Source of the DNA: Gluconobacter cadivus
GTDB taxonomy: Bacteria > Pseudomonadota > Alphaproteobacteria > Acetobacterales > Acetobacteraceae
Direction: 5' to 3'
Length of the DNA: 64,000 bases
NCBI RefSeq assembly: GCF_015244745.1
Contig: NZ_JABCQI010000004.1
Coordinates: forward strand, 62,001 to 126,000
Positions 45,272 through 55,885 of the stretch are shown one piece after another. A program made the position numbers and the translations under genes. Every line of letters begins with the position of its first letter. The first letter of the stretch is position 1. The notes under the pieces are model-generated. The model did not search any database, was not told where the DNA came from, and saw only the letters and a program-made list of their open reading frames with translations.

Positions 45272-48200
45272 TCAGACCTGCTGCGCCTTTTCCACGCCGC
45301 GGATCGTCCGCAGCCGCTCCGCCAGACGGGGGGTCACGCGATACAGTCCCGGAATGGAGATTTCCACGTCCTGCGTTTCCTCAACGGACGGCAGGAGCTT
45401 CACCCGACCAAAACCGCCCTGAACTTCTTCCAGAAGCGCCGTAAGTTCGGACAAAGCACTTTCCTGCTTCAACCAGACGCGAATTTCCGACCGCTCTGCC
45501 GCCGCCGCGGCCTCAAGATCAATGACGCTCTGGGCCGTAATTCGCAGGGCATCCCCATCAATCTTGAGTTCGGCGTTCACCAGAATGGCCTGTCCGGCCA
45601 CTAGCAGATCGCGGCAGGAAATCAGCGTTTCCGAGAAAAGCGTGACCTCGCATCCTCCGCCGCTATCAGACAGATTGACCCAGGCCATTTTCTTGCCAGT
45701 CCGGGTCGGCCGCTCTTTACGATCAACGACACAGCCTGCGATTTTGACGCGCGTAGTGCCTGTTTTTGCAGCATTTTCCAGAGCGTTCGATGGTGTAACC
45801 CCAAGCCTGCGCAACACGCTGCGATAGGCATCGAGCGGATGAGCGCTCATGTGAAAACCGATAGCCGAAGCCTCGAGCGAAAGACGCTCGAAATCCGGCC
45901 ATGGACGCCCTTCGTTCAAGCGCAGGATTTCACGTTCCTGTCCAGCGCCGCCAAACAGGCCCGTCTGACCTACTTTTTCTTCCTGCGCACGCGCCTGAGC
46001 TCGCCGCAGGAGAATGTCAGCGCTGGCAAAAACGATGTGTCTCTCTTTGAGAAGACTGTCGAAAGCTCCTGCTTTTGCAAGACTTTCGATCTGGATCTTG
46101 TTCAGGCTCTTCGGATCACAGCGTTCGGAAAAATCCGTCAGATCCTGAAACGGACGGTCCCCGCGCGAAGCAACGACACTTTCCATTGCCACGGCTCCCA
46201 CACGCTTAATCGCGGAAAGCGCATAGCGAATACCCTGCTGCCCATCCTCCATCATCTCGATGGAAAAATCTGCCATAGATTTATTGATATCAACAGGTAA
46301 CACGGGAATCTTCATCCGGCGCGCTTCCTGACACAATGCCGCAAGCTTATCCGTTTTTTCCCGTGCCAGAGACATGCAGCCGGCAAGAAACGCAACAGGA
46401 TGGTTCGCTTTCATCCAGGCCGTCTGATAGGACACCAGCGCATAAGCAGCCGCATGCGACTTGTTAAAGCCATAATCGGCAAAACGAGCCATAAGATCAA
46501 AGACTTCGACTGCCTTATCCTGCGGAATACCGCGGGCTGTGGCACCTTCCGTGAAAATCGCGCGCTGCTTTTCCATTTCAGAAGCAATCTTTTTGCCCAT
46601 TGCACGCCGCAGCAGGTCAGCGCCACCCAGACTGTAGCCAGCCATCTTCTGGGCGATCTGCATGACCTGTTCCTGATAGACCATGATGCCATAGGTCTCT
46701 TCAAGAATGTCGCGAATTTCCTCGTGCGGAGGCTCCCAGTGCTCGCCGTGTTTGCGTCGGCAGTAATCTGGAATATTGGCCATTGGTCCCGGACGGTACA
46801 GCGAGACGCCCGCAATCAGATCTTCGAGCCTGCTGGCCGCCATCTGCTTGAGCATGTCGCGCATGCCGGCGCCTTCAAACTGAAACACACCGGCGGTATC
46901 GCCCTTGGCCAGCATCTCGAAGGTTTTGGCATCATCCAGCGGAATCCGTGAGAGATCGACTGTAATACCCTGTTCTTTAAGGAAATCCAGACCACGCTTG
47001 AGGATCGTAAGCGTGGTCAGGCCGAGGAAGTCGAACTTCACCAGACCGGCCTGCTCGACATACTTCATATTGTACTGCGTCACGAGCATGTCGCTCTTCG
47101 GATCGCGATACAGGGGGACAAGTTCCACCAGTTCCCGATCACCAATCACCACACCCGCAGCATGGGTGGAGGCGTGACGGTACAGCCCTTCGAGCTGCAA
47201 CGCGATTTCCATCAGGCGTTTGAGCGACTCATCACTGTCGCGCATTTCCTGAAGCCGTGGTTCTCCGTCAATCGCGTCCGAAAGCGATACAGGCTTGGCG
47301 GGGTTGTTCGGGATCAGTTCGGCAACCCGATTGACCATGCCATAAGGCAGTCCCAACACACGGCCCACGTCCCGCACCGCTGCCTTGGCTTGGAGTTTTC
47401 CGAAGGTAATGATCTGCGCCACACGGCTTCCGCCGTATTCCTCGCGCACATAACGGATCACCTCATCGCGACGATCCTGACAGAAATCGATATCGAAATC
47501 CGGCATGGACACACGCTCGGGGTTTAGAAACCTTTCGAACAGCAATCCAAACGGAATGGGATCAATATCCGTAATCGTCAGCGCATAGGCAACAAGTGAC
47601 CCTGCGCCTGACCCACGTCCCGGGCCGACCGGAATGTCGTGCGCTTTCGCCCACTGAATAAAGTCGGCAACGATCAGGAAGTAGCCGGGAAAGCCCATAC
47701 CCGCGATAATATCGAGTTCAATCTGAAGACGTTCCGAATAAAGCCTTCGTTTTTCTTCATCTGCACTTACTGCTTCCAGACGCTTTTCCAGCCCTTCCCA
47801 AGCCATGGCGCGCAGGGTCTCTTCTTCCGTCGAGCCTTCCCGGACCTTCGGGCAGATTGGCAGAAGCGGCTTGCGCGTACAGGCTGCCACGGCGCATTTT
47901 TGCGCAATAATCAGCGTGTTGTCGCAGGCCTCTGGCAAATCATGAAAAACAGCCCGCATTTCTGCCGGGGTTTTGAACCACGCCTGCGGAGAGACATGCC
48001 AGCGATCGTCCTCTGCAATGGTTCGTCCCTGCGCGATGCACAGCAGCGCATCATGGGCCTCATGCATTTCAGGCTTGGGGAAGAAGCATTCATTGGTCGC
48101 CACCAGAGGAATGTTCATCTCATCCGCCATCGGAATCAGAACACTCTCGACCTCCTGCTCCCCAGCCTCTCCAAGCCGGTTCAGTTCGACTGCGATATTT

Positions 48201-48694
48201 CCCCGGAAAGCCTCTTCCAGCCGTGTCAGAAGCGATTTTGCCTCAGACTTCTGCTCTTCAAGAATCAATCTGTTGATCGGGCCGCGATTGCCGCCAGTCA
48301 GCAAAAACAGCCCTGCCGCGTGCTGACAGAGAAATTCTATCGCTATTGAAGGATCAGCAGGATCGCCGTTCAGAAACCCTTCGGAAGACAGGATCTGAAG
48401 ATTTGCGAGACCTTCTTCGTTCCGCGCCAGAATAACGAGAGGCTCTGAAACAGCCCCCGGCTTGGTCGAACGTGGCGGAAGCGAAATCTGACAGCCCACG
48501 ATCGGCTGTACCCCATTGCTCCGACAATAGAGCGAGAATTCGAGCGCTCCAAAAAGATTGCCGCTATCCGTAAGGGCTACGGCGGGCATGGCATTTTTAG
48601 CGGCCAGACTCACGAGGTCCGGAATCCGGATTGCGCCCTGACTTAGGGAATAGGCAGAGTGATTTCTGAGATGAACAAAATCGGCATGAGACAT
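45272..48694 (-). CDS. dnaE: DNA polymerase III subunit alpha
   Basis: Replicative polymerase of 1140 residues. N-terminal PHP domain (MSHADFVHLRNHSAYSLSQGAIRI), the polymerase core with PDFDIDFCQDRRDEVI holding catalytic aspartates and GPGRGSGAGSLVAYAL, the helix-hairpin-helix near GFNKSHAAAYALVSYQTAWMKANHP, and a C-terminal OB fold (VKIAGCVVDRKERPTRTGKKMAWVNLSD). This is DnaE1-type, not the error-prone DnaE2. Follows lolD by 69 bases on the same strand. Confidence 0.96.
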   Translation of the reverse strand: MSHADFVHLRNHSAYSLSQGAIRIPDLVSLAAKNAMPAVALTDSGNLFGALEFSLYCRSNGVQPIVGCQISLPPRSTKPGAVSEPLVILARNEEGLANLQILSSEGFLNGDPADPSIAIEFLCQHAAGLFLLTGGNRGPINRLILEEQKSEAKSLLTRLEEAFRGNIAVELNRLGEAGEQEVESVLIPMADEMNIPLVATNECFFPKPEMHEAHDALLCIAQGRTIAEDDRWHVSPQAWFKTPAEMRAVFHDLPEACDNTLIIAQKCAVAACTRKPLLPICPKVREGSTEEETLRAMAWEGLEKRLEAVSADEEKRRLYSERLQIELDIIAGMGFPGYFLIVADFIQWAKAHDIPVGPGRGSGAGSLVAYALTITDIDPIPFGLLFERFLNPERVSMPDFDIDFCQDRRDEVIRYVREEYGGSRVAQIITFGKLQAKAAVRDVGRVLGLPYGMVNRVAELIPNNPAKPVSLSDAIDGEPRLQEMRDSDESLKRLMEIALQLEGLYRHASTHAAGVVIGDRELVELVPLYRDPKSDMLVTQYNMKYVEQAGLVKFDFLGLTTLTILKRGLDFLKEQGITVDLSRIPLDDAKTFEMLAKGDTAGVFQFEGAGMRDMLKQMAASRLEDLIAGVSLYRPGPMANIPDYCRRKHGEHWEPPHEEIRDILEETYGIMVYQEQVMQIAQKMAGYSLGGADLLRRAMGKKIASEMEKQRAIFTEGATARGIPQDKAVEVFDLMARFADYGFNKSHAAAYALVSYQTAWMKANHPVAFLAGCMSLAREKTDKLAALCQEARRMKIPVLPVDINKSMADFSIEMMEDGQQGIRYALSAIKRVGAVAMESVVASRGDRPFQDLTDFSERCDPKSLNKIQIESLAKAGAFDSLLKERHIVFASADILLRRAQARAQEEKVGQTGLFGGAGQEREILRLNEGRPWPDFERLSLEASAIGFHMSAHPLDAYRSVLRRLGVTPSNALENAAKTGTTRVKIAGCVVDRKERPTRTGKKMAWVNLSDSGGGCEVTLFSETLISCRDLLVAGQAILVNAELKIDGDALRITAQSVIDLEAAAAAERSEIRVWLKQESALSELTALLEEVQGGFGRVKLLPSVEETQDVEISIPGLYRVTPRLAERLRTIRGVEKAQQV

Positions 48695-48763
48695 GCCGCA
48701 AGTCTATCAGGGACGGGCGTCGGATGCAGGGGTTTTTGAACCCTGTCGCTCCGATTCAGTGCC

Positions 48764-49459
48764 CTACAGCGAAACCAGTTTCCCATCCCGCAATGTCACG
48801 GTCCGGTCCATTCGTGAGGCCAGTTCGTCGTTATGCGTGGCAATCAGCGCTGCTGCGCCCTCTTCCCGCACAACGCGCAGAAGCTCTCCGAACACATGAT
48901 CCGCCGTGCCGATATCCAGATTGCCTGTCGGTTCGTCTGCCAGAAGCAGTTTGGGCTGATTGGCCAGCGCACGCGCAATTGCGGTCCGCTGCTGCTCTCC
49001 ACCGGACAGGCGACCAGGCAGAGATTCAAGGCGATGAGAGAGCCCAAAGCGGCCGAGCAGATCCTTGGCGCGTACGCGAGCCTGCTTCGGGGGCACGCCA
49101 GCAATAAGCTGCGGAAGCATGACGTTTTCGCAGGCCGTGAACTCACCTAGAAGGTGATGGAACTGATACACAAACCCGATCTGATCCCGCCGGATCGCCG
49201 TACGTAATGTATCGCTCAATCCGCTTGCCGGGCGATCGGCCACGAAAACTGTCCCTTCAGACGGCGCTTCCAGCAGACCTGCAAGATGCAGAAGAGTGGA
49301 TTTTCCAGTGCCGCTCGGTGCAACGAGAGCCACGATTTCGCCAGCCCGAAGCTCGAATTCGGCACCGCTCAGGATTTCAAGCGTCTCTTCGCCCGACCGG
49401 AAACGGCGTTTCAGTCCTTCAAGACGCAGGGCACTTGCCCCGATTGAACGGTCATTCAT
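48764..49459 (-). CDS. lolD: Lipoprotein-releasing system ATP-binding protein LolD
   Basis: ABC ATPase of the LolCDE complex that extracts lipoproteins from the inner membrane. The 231-residue protein has Walker [12 protein letters not shown]-loop [18 protein letters not shown], signature [15 protein letters not shown] and Walker [17 protein letters not shown] at 49459 overlaps the permease stop by 8 bases. The LolA-fold lipoprotein at 9.3-9.9 kb belongs to the same pathway. Confidence 0.94.
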   Translation of the reverse strand: MNDRSIGASALRLEGLKRRFRSGEETLEILSGAEFELRAGEIVALVAPSGTGKSTLLHLAGLLEAPSEGTVFVADRPASGLSDTLRTAIRRDQIGFVYQFHHLLGEFTACENVMLPQLIAGVPPKQARVRAKDLLGRFGLSHRLESLPGRLSGGEQQRTAIARALANQPKLLLADEPTGNLDIGTADHVFGELLRVVREEGAAALIATHNDELASRMDRTVTLRDGKLVSL

Positions 49460-50702
49460 GACGCAGGGCCTCAATCGGATCGGTTCTGGCCGCGCGCCAG
49501 GATGGATAAAGCGTCGCCAGAAGCGAAAGCGCCAGAGACATTCCGATCACTTCCCACACCTGAGACCAAACCAGTTTCGCTGGCAGACGCTCCAGAAAAT
49601 AGACTTCCGGGTTGAACAGATTGGTTCCCGTCAGAGACTGAAGCCATTGACGGATCCGCTCAATGTTCAGCGCAAAAGCAATCCCCAGCGCGGACCCTGC
49701 TACGGTTCCGACAATTCCGACAGATGCGCCGCACATTAGGAAAATCCGCATGATCGCGCCTCTGCTCGCACCAAGCGTCCGCAGCACCGCGATATCCCGA
49801 GTCTTGTCTTTGACCATCATGATCAGCGACGAAATCACATTGAACGCCGCGACAAGAATGATGAGCGTCAGGATCAGGAACATGACGTTCTGCTCGACCG
49901 TAACAGCATCCAGAAAACCGTTGGCGCTCTGCGTCCAGTCCAGCACCCGCAGACGCGGATCTTCCAAACGCTCGGCAATCGCCTTGCGCGTTGGCTGGAC
50001 GTTGGACGGGTCATCCGTCGAAACCTGAATGAGGGAAACTGCCGAAGATCCCAGCATCAGGAATTTCTGTGCGGCAGGCAGCGGCATCAGGACGATGCTG
50101 GAATTGTAATCGTTCCAGTTGGCGTCGAAAATGACGGCCACATGATAGGTTTTCACCCGGGGCATCGTTCCGAACGGCGTTGCTTGCCCGTCTGGCGAGA
50201 GCAGCGTGATCGGAGAGCCGATTGTCAGCCCGGCCCGATTAGCCATCGTCGTTCCGATCGCAACCGCGTCATCGCCCGTGAAATTGTTCAGACTTCCCGC
50301 AATGATCCCGCTACTCAGCGCCGTCCAGTCCCGGAGCGACTGCTGAGACACACCCTGCATTTCCGCTCCGGACGAAAAACGTCCCGCCTCCACCAGCACG
50401 GTTCCCTGCGCCATGGGAATGACGGATTTTACACCCGGAACCTGCCGGATGGCGGCCACGTCGTTTTCATAAACTTCGATAGGACGTCCGTAGCCATACA
50501 CGGTCAGATCACCGTGCAGACCGAGGATGCGTCCCATCAGATCGGCCTTGAAGCCGTTCATCACCGACATGACGATGATGAGAGTCGCCACTCCGAGCGC
50601 AATCCCGATCAGGGAGAAAATGGCGATGATCGAAGCGAAACGCTCGCCACGGCGGGCACGGAGATACCGTCCCGCCACCATGCGCTCGAAGCGGCCGAAC
50701 AT
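49452..50702 (-). CDS. lolC: Lipoprotein-releasing ABC transporter permease (LolC/E type)
   Basis: The 416-residue permease has an N-terminal membrane segment ([50 protein letters not shown], the LolC/E signature), a periplasmic MacB-like domain and three C-terminal membrane segments (FxxSxxx region [50 protein letters not shown]). Alphaproteobacteria usually have a single permease, fused LolC/LolE-like (LolF), so the exact symbol may differ. Starts within the proS stop codon (TGATG). Confidence 0.9.
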   Translation of the reverse strand: MFGRFERMVAGRYLRARRGERFASIIAIFSLIGIALGVATLIIVMSVMNGFKADLMGRILGLHGDLTVYGYGRPIEVYENDVAAIRQVPGVKSVIPMAQGTVLVEAGRFSSGAEMQGVSQQSLRDWTALSSGIIAGSLNNFTGDDAVAIGTTMANRAGLTIGSPITLLSPDGQATPFGTMPRVKTYHVAVIFDANWNDYNSSIVLMPLPAAQKFLMLGSSAVSLIQVSTDDPSNVQPTRKAIAERLEDPRLRVLDWTQSANGFLDAVTVEQNVMFLILTLIILVAAFNVISSLIMMVKDKTRDIAVLRTLGASRGAIMRIFLMCGASVGIVGTVAGSALGIAFALNIERIRQWLQSLTGTNLFNPEVYFLERLPAKLVWSQVWEVIGMSLALSLLATLYPSWRAARTDPIEALRHE

Positions 50703-52018
50703 CAGGCGGCCCCGATTTTGGCCAGAGCATCCTCAACGGACAGTTCAAACCGCTCGCCCGTGACGCGCTGCTTGAGCTCGACCTTGCCTTCCTTGGCGCC
50801 GCGCGGTCCGACGATGATCTGCCAGGGATGTCCCATCAGATCCGCATCGTTGAACTTCACACCCGCGCGGTCCGAGCGGTCATCATACAACAGGTTCTCA
50901 GGATCGGTGCCGTAAATGCTCTCACAAATCGCATCGCAGGCCTCATCACCCTGACGCAGATTCAGGATTGCCGCACGATATGGCGCGACCGATGCGGGCC
51001 AGATAATGCCGGCCTCATCATGCGATGCCTCGATGATCGCGCCGACCAGACGCGACACACCAATGCCATAAGACCCCATCTGCGGATGGAACGACGCCCC
51101 ATCAGAGCCGATCACTTCAATACCCATCGATTCCGTGTACTTCGTACCGAAATAGAAGATATGACCGACTTCGATCCCGCGGCCTTCGCGCTTGCGCTCC
51201 TCCGGGATTTTGGCCCATTTGGCTTCGTCGTGCTTTTCGTCCGTTGCCGCATAATGATCGGTCACGGTTGAGAAGAATGTGGCGAGACTTTCGTGATCGT
51301 CACAATCGACCGGACGACCCAGCCAGTCCTGCTCTTCGAGTGCGGCATCGAAGAAGACGCCGCTTTCACCCGTTGGAGCAAGAACGAGGAATTCGTGGCT
51401 CAGATCACCACCGATCGGCCCCGTATCGGCGACCATCGGAACAGCCCGAACACCCAGACGCTGGAAGATACGCAGATAAGACAGCATCATCCGGCGGTAG
51501 CTGGCGACGGCATCCTCGTATGTCGCATCAAAGGAATAGGCATCCTTCATGAGGAACTCACGCCCGCGCATCACGCCGAAACGGGGACGCACCTCGTCAC
51601 GGAACTTCCACTGGATGTGATAAAGCGCCTTGGGTAGATCCTTGTAGGATTTCACGGACGCTCCGAAGATGTCCGTGATCATTTCCTCGTTCGTCGGCCC
51701 GTACAGCAGATCACGGCCATGACGATCCTGAATCCGGAGCATTTCCGGACCATAAGCGTCATACCGCCCCGAGCGGCGCCACAGATCGGCGGACTGAAGC
51801 GTCGGCATCAGAACTTCCTGTGCGCCGATAGCATCCTGCTCTTCACGGACGATCTGCTCGATATTGCGCAGAACCCGCAGGCCTGCCGGCAGCCAGGCAT
51901 AGATGCCCGAAGAGGTCTGGCGCACAAGGCCAGCCCGCAGCATCAGGCGGTGAGACGCGATCTGCGCCTCGGCCGGAATTTCCTTCAGCGTTGGCTGAAA
52001 GGCTTTCGTCAAACGCAT
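50702..52018 (-). CDS. proS: Prolyl-tRNA synthetase, short alphaproteobacterial type
   Basis: The 438-residue class II synthetase has motif 1/2 regions ([39 protein letters not shown] and [26 protein letters not shown]) and motif 3 ([13 protein letters not shown]). It lacks the ~180-residue editing insertion between motifs 2 and 3 present in E. coli ProS, so Ala-tRNA(Pro) editing would need a free-standing factor. It lies 12 bases after rnj and overlaps the lolC start by one base. Confidence 0.95.
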   Translation of the reverse strand: MRLTKAFQPTLKEIPAEAQIASHRLMLRAGLVRQTSSGIYAWLPAGLRVLRNIEQIVREEQDAIGAQEVLMPTLQSADLWRRSGRYDAYGPEMLRIQDRHGRDLLYGPTNEEMITDIFGASVKSYKDLPKALYHIQWKFRDEVRPRFGVMRGREFLMKDAYSFDATYEDAVASYRRMMLSYLRIFQRLGVRAVPMVADTGPIGGDLSHEFLVLAPTGESGVFFDAALEEQDWLGRPVDCDDHESLATFFSTVTDHYAATDEKHDEAKWAKIPEERKREGRGIEVGHIFYFGTKYTESMGIEVIGSDGASFHPQMGSYGIGVSRLVGAIIEASHDEAGIIWPASVAPYRAAILNLRQGDEACDAICESIYGTDPENLLYDDRSDRAGVKFNDADLMGHPWQIIVGPRGAKEGKVELKQRVTGERFELSVEDALAKIGAA

Positions 52019-52030
52019 GTGTTACTTCTC

Positions 52031-53689
52031 TCAGACGCGCAGCAGATGAACATCGACAAGCGGACGCTTCTGAAGCTTGCGCCCCAGAGCACGACGCAGG
52101 GCAGTTTTGGCCGCATCCCGGAAGGCTGCATCGTCCTGACGCAGTTCGTCGGGGATCTGATCGATAGAGTCGGCAAACTCTTCCTGAATCCGGATGCTTT
52201 CGGGATCGTCGGATTCCAGCAGGCCCGGCGCACTGATCTTGGGCTCACCAATGACATAACCTTCGTCGTCGACGGCAAAGCTGGCCAGCACGATGCCGTT
52301 GAACAGCATCTTGCGACGCGCCGCCAGAACACCACCCGTCATGGGCAGCAGACGGCCCCCGTCCAAAGCCAGACGGCCCGTCGGCGCCGTATCAACAACC
52401 TTCACCTCACCCGGTGAAAGGTTCAGGATATCGCCATCTTCCAGCAGGATCGGCTCGGAACCCATTTCATGCGCTAGCGCGGCATGAGCCGTCAGGTGAC
52501 GCCATTCGCCGTGGGTCGGAATGCTGTATTTTGGACGGACAATCCGATAGAGCGTGCGAATGTCTTCGCTAGTGGCATGGCCGGACGTGTGAACCTTGGC
52601 GTCCTTGTCCGTCAGGACCGTCACGCCACGGCGCGACAGATTGTCCTGCACAGCCATGACGGCCTGTTCGTTGCCCGGGATCATCCGCGAACTGTAGATC
52701 ACCGTATCACCCTCGCCGAGGGCAATGTTCGGATGCGTGTCCGAAGCAATTCTGGACAGGGCCGAGCGCGGCTCGCCCTGACTGCCCGTGATAATCATCA
52801 GCAGGCTGTCATCATCCACGTCCCGGGCATCCTGCTCGGTCAAGAACGGCGGCAGGTCCTGAAAATAGCCGCACTCACGCGCTGCCGTCTCAAGGTTACG
52901 CAGCGAGCGCCCGACGATCATGACCACACGCCCCGAAGCCTGAGCCGCCTTAGCGATGCTCTCGACACGTGCCACGTTACTGGCGAAGCACGTCACGGCG
53001 ATGCGGCCTTCCAGCCCCATAATCAGATCCGTCAGGCCCTTGCGGACGTCTGCTTCGGATTCAGACTTACCGGGCTTGAGCACATTGGTGCTGTCACCGA
53101 CCATAGCCAGAACGCCTTCGTCGCCCAGCTTGCCGAACGTCTCAAGATCCGTCACCGGGCCAACAAGCGGATTCTCGTCCAGCTTCCAGTCACCCGTATG
53201 CACGATCAGACCATGCGGCGTCCGCAATGCCACGGCCTGAGCCTCGGCGACGGAATGCGTGACGGACACAAACTGAAGATCGAACGGTCCAACTTCAAAA
53301 CGCGAAGCCGGACGAATGACATGGATCTTCACCTGATTGTTCAGATGCGCTTCCTGCAATTTGCGCCGCAGAACAGCCGCCGCAAACGGCGTTGCATAAA
53401 CCGGGCAGCGCAGATACGGCCACAGATGCGCCACGGCACCCAGATGGTCTTCATGCGCGTGCGTAATTACCAGACCGCACAGATCCCGTGCGCGATCGGC
53501 GATGAAGGTCGGGTCCGGCATCAGCACTTCGGCTTCGGGTGTGTCGTTGCCCGAAAATCCGATGCCGCAATCGATGGCAAGCCAAGTGTCGCGACCATTC
53601 TTTGTCAGGCAGTAGAGATTGAAATTCATGCCGATCTCGCCCGTCCCGCCCAAGGGCAGGAAAGACAGACCGTCCGGTGTTTCCGTCAT
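52031..53689 (-). CDS. rnj: Ribonuclease J
   Basis: A 552-residue metallo-beta-lactamase/beta-CASP ribonuclease with endonuclease and 5'-3' exonuclease activity in mRNA and rRNA processing. Motifs: GGTGEIGMN near the start, the zinc motif HAHEDHLGA, the beta-CASP region and HTSGHATSEDIRTLYRIVRPKYSIPTHGE. ATG at 53689 is preceded by AAGGAACC; an extension to 53812 overlaps coaX and lacks similarity. Confidence 0.94.
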   Translation of the reverse strand: MTETPDGLSFLPLGGTGEIGMNFNLYCLTKNGRDTWLAIDCGIGFSGNDTPEAEVLMPDPTFIADRARDLCGLVITHAHEDHLGAVAHLWPYLRCPVYATPFAAAVLRRKLQEAHLNNQVKIHVIRPASRFEVGPFDLQFVSVTHSVAEAQAVALRTPHGLIVHTGDWKLDENPLVGPVTDLETFGKLGDEGVLAMVGDSTNVLKPGKSESEADVRKGLTDLIMGLEGRIAVTCFASNVARVESIAKAAQASGRVVMIVGRSLRNLETAARECGYFQDLPPFLTEQDARDVDDDSLLMIITGSQGEPRSALSRIASDTHPNIALGEGDTVIYSSRMIPGNEQAVMAVQDNLSRRGVTVLTDKDAKVHTSGHATSEDIRTLYRIVRPKYSIPTHGEWRHLTAHAALAHEMGSEPILLEDGDILNLSPGEVKVVDTAPTGRLALDGGRLLPMTGGVLAARRKMLFNGIVLASFAVDDEGYVIGEPKISAPGLLESDDPESIRIQEEFADSIDQIPDELRQDDAAFRDAAKTALRRALGRKLQKRPLVDVHLLRV

Positions 53690-53729
53690 GATGGTTCCTT
53701 GCAGATACGATATAAAATCAAAACGTGAG

Positions 53730-54542
53730 TCATTGCCCAACGCCCTGCGGGCGCTCAGGGGAATAGGAAAGCGGCGGACCCGTATTGCGGTCCGCCAGAA
53801 GGCGCAGGCCATCCAGCGTCAGATCGGGCGCCAGCACATCAAAAAGCGGCGTTCCCTCAGAGAACAGTGGAGCCAGACCGCCTGTTGCGATCACTGTTGG
53901 CTTTGCGTCCATTTCATCGGAAATACGACGGATTAGTCCCTCGACGAGGCCGACATACCCCCAGAACAGACCGGAGCGCATCGCAACACTCGTATTGCGG
54001 CCAATCGCCGTGGAAGGACGGCCAATGCTCATGCGGGGCAATCGTGCGGCAGCCCGGTGCAGCGCGTCGATCGACAGGTTCACACCCGGAGCAATCGCCC
54101 CCCCACAGAACTGACCCGCCGTGTTGACCACATCGAATGTCGTCGCGGTACCGAAATCAACAACGATCAGGGGTGTGCCATAAAATTCACGGCCTGCCAG
54201 ACCATTCAGACGCCGGTCCGCACCCAGTTCGTTCGGATTGTCCACAAGAACATCAATGCCCCAGTCCAGCCTTGCATTGGCGACAAGAGGCACGACATCC
54301 AGCCATTCACGACAGAAACGGCGCAGTTCATACAGCGCAACAGGAACCACGGTCCCGATAATGGCGCGACTGATCTTTGTCGCATCCAGACCGCGCCGGT
54401 CAAAAAGCGTCAGAAGCCAGGCCGCATATTCATCCGCCGTCCGTGCTTCGTTCGTCGAGATTCGCCACTGCCCGAGCCACGACTCTCCGTCGTGTACAGC
54501 GAACACGATGTTGGTGTTTCCAGCATCAATGACGAGAAGCAC
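53730..54542 (-). CDS. coaX: Type III pantothenate kinase
   Basis: First step of coenzyme A synthesis. The 270-residue protein has the phosphate-binding start [19 protein letters not shown], the middle [13 protein letters not shown] motif and [13 protein letters not shown] with [23 protein letters not shown]. Its start is GTG at 54542. It lies between birA (16-base gap) and rnj, a gene order conserved in alphaproteobacteria. Confidence 0.94.
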   Translation of the reverse strand: MLLVIDAGNTNIVFAVHDGESWLGQWRISTNEARTADEYAAWLLTLFDRRGLDATKISRAIIGTVVPVALYELRRFCREWLDVVPLVANARLDWGIDVLVDNPNELGADRRLNGLAGREFYGTPLIVVDFGTATTFDVVNTAGQFCGGAIAPGVNLSIDALHRAAARLPRMSIGRPSTAIGRNTSVAMRSGLFWGYVGLVEGLIRRISDEMDAKPTVIATGGLAPLFSEGTPLFDVLAPDLTLDGLRLLADRNTGPPLSYSPERPQGVGQ

Positions 54543-54558
54543 GTTGCGGTCCGGTCCT

Positions 54559-55290
54559 TCAGTCCAGCAGGATATCGCCGGTTACAACCGGAATGGTTTC
54601 ACCGTTGGGAAGGGTGAGCAGCAGGCGTCCCTGCGCATCGAGCCCTGAAAACGAACCTGTAATATAGGTTTCACAACCCTGAACCGCAAGCCGCGACCCA
54701 ACGGGGTGTGCGCGGGCCAGCCAGGCAGCCCGGATCGGTGCAAAGCCCTGCACCGCCAGAATGTTGGTCCAACGCTCGATCTGCGCGACCAGAATTTCGC
54801 CAAATGCCTTTGCGGATGGCGCAGCCGTTTTTTCGGAAAGCGCGGCGAGACGGCGACCGGGGATCTCGGGAGCCTGCGCCAGATTGGCGCCGATTCCCAC
54901 GACAACCCACGGCCTGCCCTGTGGTCCGCCCGTCTCGATCAGGACACCAGCCATCTTCCGGCCATCCAACAGCAGATCATTGGGCCACTTCACCATGAAA
55001 GGCGTCGGCCCCACAGCGGCAGGACAGAAATGCGCGGCCGTCTCGTAAAGAGCCACTGCAGTGAGGAATGGAAGAGCTTCTATGAACGGCACAGGCTCAG
55101 CAGGCCGGAACAGGAGAGAGATCGCAAGGTTTCCCCCCGGATCAGTCCAAGTTCGTCCGCGCGTACCACGGCCTGATGTCTGGGAAAAAGCTTGAATAGC
55201 CAGATATTCGGGCTCGCCAGCCTCAGCTCTGATTTTGCACAGATCGGAAGTGGAGCCGAGCGTTTCATGGTATTCGAAACGCCAGTTCAT
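54559..55290 (-). CDS. birA: Biotin-[acetyl-CoA-carboxylase] ligase
   Basis: Attaches biotin to the acetyl-CoA carboxylase carrier protein. The 243-residue protein lacks the DNA-binding N-terminal domain, so it is a monofunctional ligase. Motifs: the biotin loop [44 protein letters not shown] and the ATP-related region [13 protein letters not shown]. Leads the birA-coaX-rnj-proS-lolC-lolD-dnaE series. Confidence 0.94.
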   Translation of the reverse strand: MNWRFEYHETLGSTSDLCKIRAEAGEPEYLAIQAFSQTSGRGTRGRTWTDPGGNLAISLLFRPAEPVPFIEALPFLTAVALYETAAHFCPAAVGPTPFMVKWPNDLLLDGRKMAGVLIETGGPQGRPWVVVGIGANLAQAPEIPGRRLAALSEKTAAPSAKAFGEILVAQIERWTNILAVQGFAPIRAAWLARAHPVGSRLAVQGCETYITGSFSGLDAQGRLLLTLPNGETIPVVTGDILLD

Positions 55291-55309
55291 GGCTGCATTG
55301 TATTCATAA

Positions 55310-55384
55310 TGGTGGGCGATGACGGGATTGAACCGCCGACCCTCTCGGTGTAAACGAGACGCTCTACCGCTGAGCTAATCGCCC
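55310..55384 (-). tRNA. tRNA-Val (anticodon UAC)
   Basis: Minus-strand 75-nt cloverleaf: acceptor GGGCGAT/ATCGCCC, D-arm with AGCTCAGCGGTAGAGC, anticodon stem CTCGT/ACGAG-like around TTTACAC (anticodon TAC), T-arm GGCGGTTCAATCCCGTC, discriminator A and encoded CCA. Lies between hupB and birA. Confidence 0.96.
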
Positions 55385-55403
55385 TCAGAATGTTTGTGAG
55401 GTC

Positions 55404-55431
55404 TATATACACGGTTCCGGATGGCGGTAAA
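55404..55431 (-). promoter_or_regulatory. Possible promoter of tRNA-Val
   Basis: On the minus strand TTTACC (55431-55426) and TATATA (55409-55404) are spaced by 16 bases, placing a start about 13 bases before the tRNA. Each box matches four of six consensus positions. The -35 half lies inside the 15-bp hairpin noted at the same place. Confidence 0.35.
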
Positions 55432-55446
55432 GCCACCCGAAACCGT
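55411..55446. other. Long hairpin after hupB
   Basis: On the minus strand a 15-bp stem (two G-U pairs) with a 6-nt UUUACC loop forms from 55446 to 55411, starting 14 bases after the hupB stop. No T-run follows. It may terminate or stabilise the hupB transcript, or be Rho-independent only in part. Confidence 0.55.
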
Positions 55447-55459
55447 TTTGTGAGCTTTC

Positions 55460-55744
55460 TCAGCTCACGGCGTCCTTCAGACCTTTGCCCGGCTTGAAGC
55501 GGACAGAGGTGGATGCCGGAATGTCGATCTCTTCGCCTGTACGCGGGTTACGGCCCTTGGCGGCCTTACGCGTTGCGGTCACGAAGCTGCCGAAGCCGAC
55601 GAGACGGACTTCCTGCTTCTTGGCAAGCGTCGCTTCGATCGTGCTGAACACCGCATCGACAACTTCGCTGGCCTTTGCCTTCGGAAGATCGGCAGCGTCT
55701 GCAACGGCGGCGATCAGTTCCTGCTTGTTGAGGGGCTTCTCCAT
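55460..55744 (-). CDS. hupB: DNA-binding protein HU
   Basis: A 94-residue nucleoid protein: MEKPLNKQELIAAVADAADLPKAKASEVVDAVFSTIEATL, then VRLVGFGSFVTATRKAAKGRNPRTGEEIDIPASTSVRFKPGKGLKD with the DNA-binding arm containing GRNPRTG. Near-standard HU length. It lies downstream of lon with 141 bases between, as in many proteobacteria. Confidence 0.95.
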   Translation of the reverse strand: MEKPLNKQELIAAVADAADLPKAKASEVVDAVFSTIEATLAKKQEVRLVGFGSFVTATRKAAKGRNPRTGEEIDIPASTSVRFKPGKGLKDAVS

Positions 55745-55766
55745 GATGTGCCTTTCTGGTGTTAGA

Positions 55767-55810
55767 GCGCCTGAGCCGGGCTCAAATGAGTCCCTTCTGG
55801 CTCAGGCGCC
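55767..55810 (-). other. Hairpin between lon and hupB
   Basis: GCGCCTGAGCC (55767-55777 region) and GGCTCAGGCGC (55799-55809 region) pair perfectly for 11 bp, and the loop can pair further (GGG/CCC, CTC/GAG). No T-run follows on the minus strand; it ends about 22 bases before the hupB ATG. It may cut or attenuate the lon transcript or control hupB translation. Confidence 0.45.
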
Positions 55811-55885
55811 TTGTTCGATCTGCGGCCGCACTATGAAGCGGATTTTTCCGGCGTCAACTGCCAGAATCGCAGAAGATCGTCCGTG

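Noticed and set aside
52484-53728. 414-aa open frame opposite rnj
   Set aside because: Shadow of rnj; no motifs.
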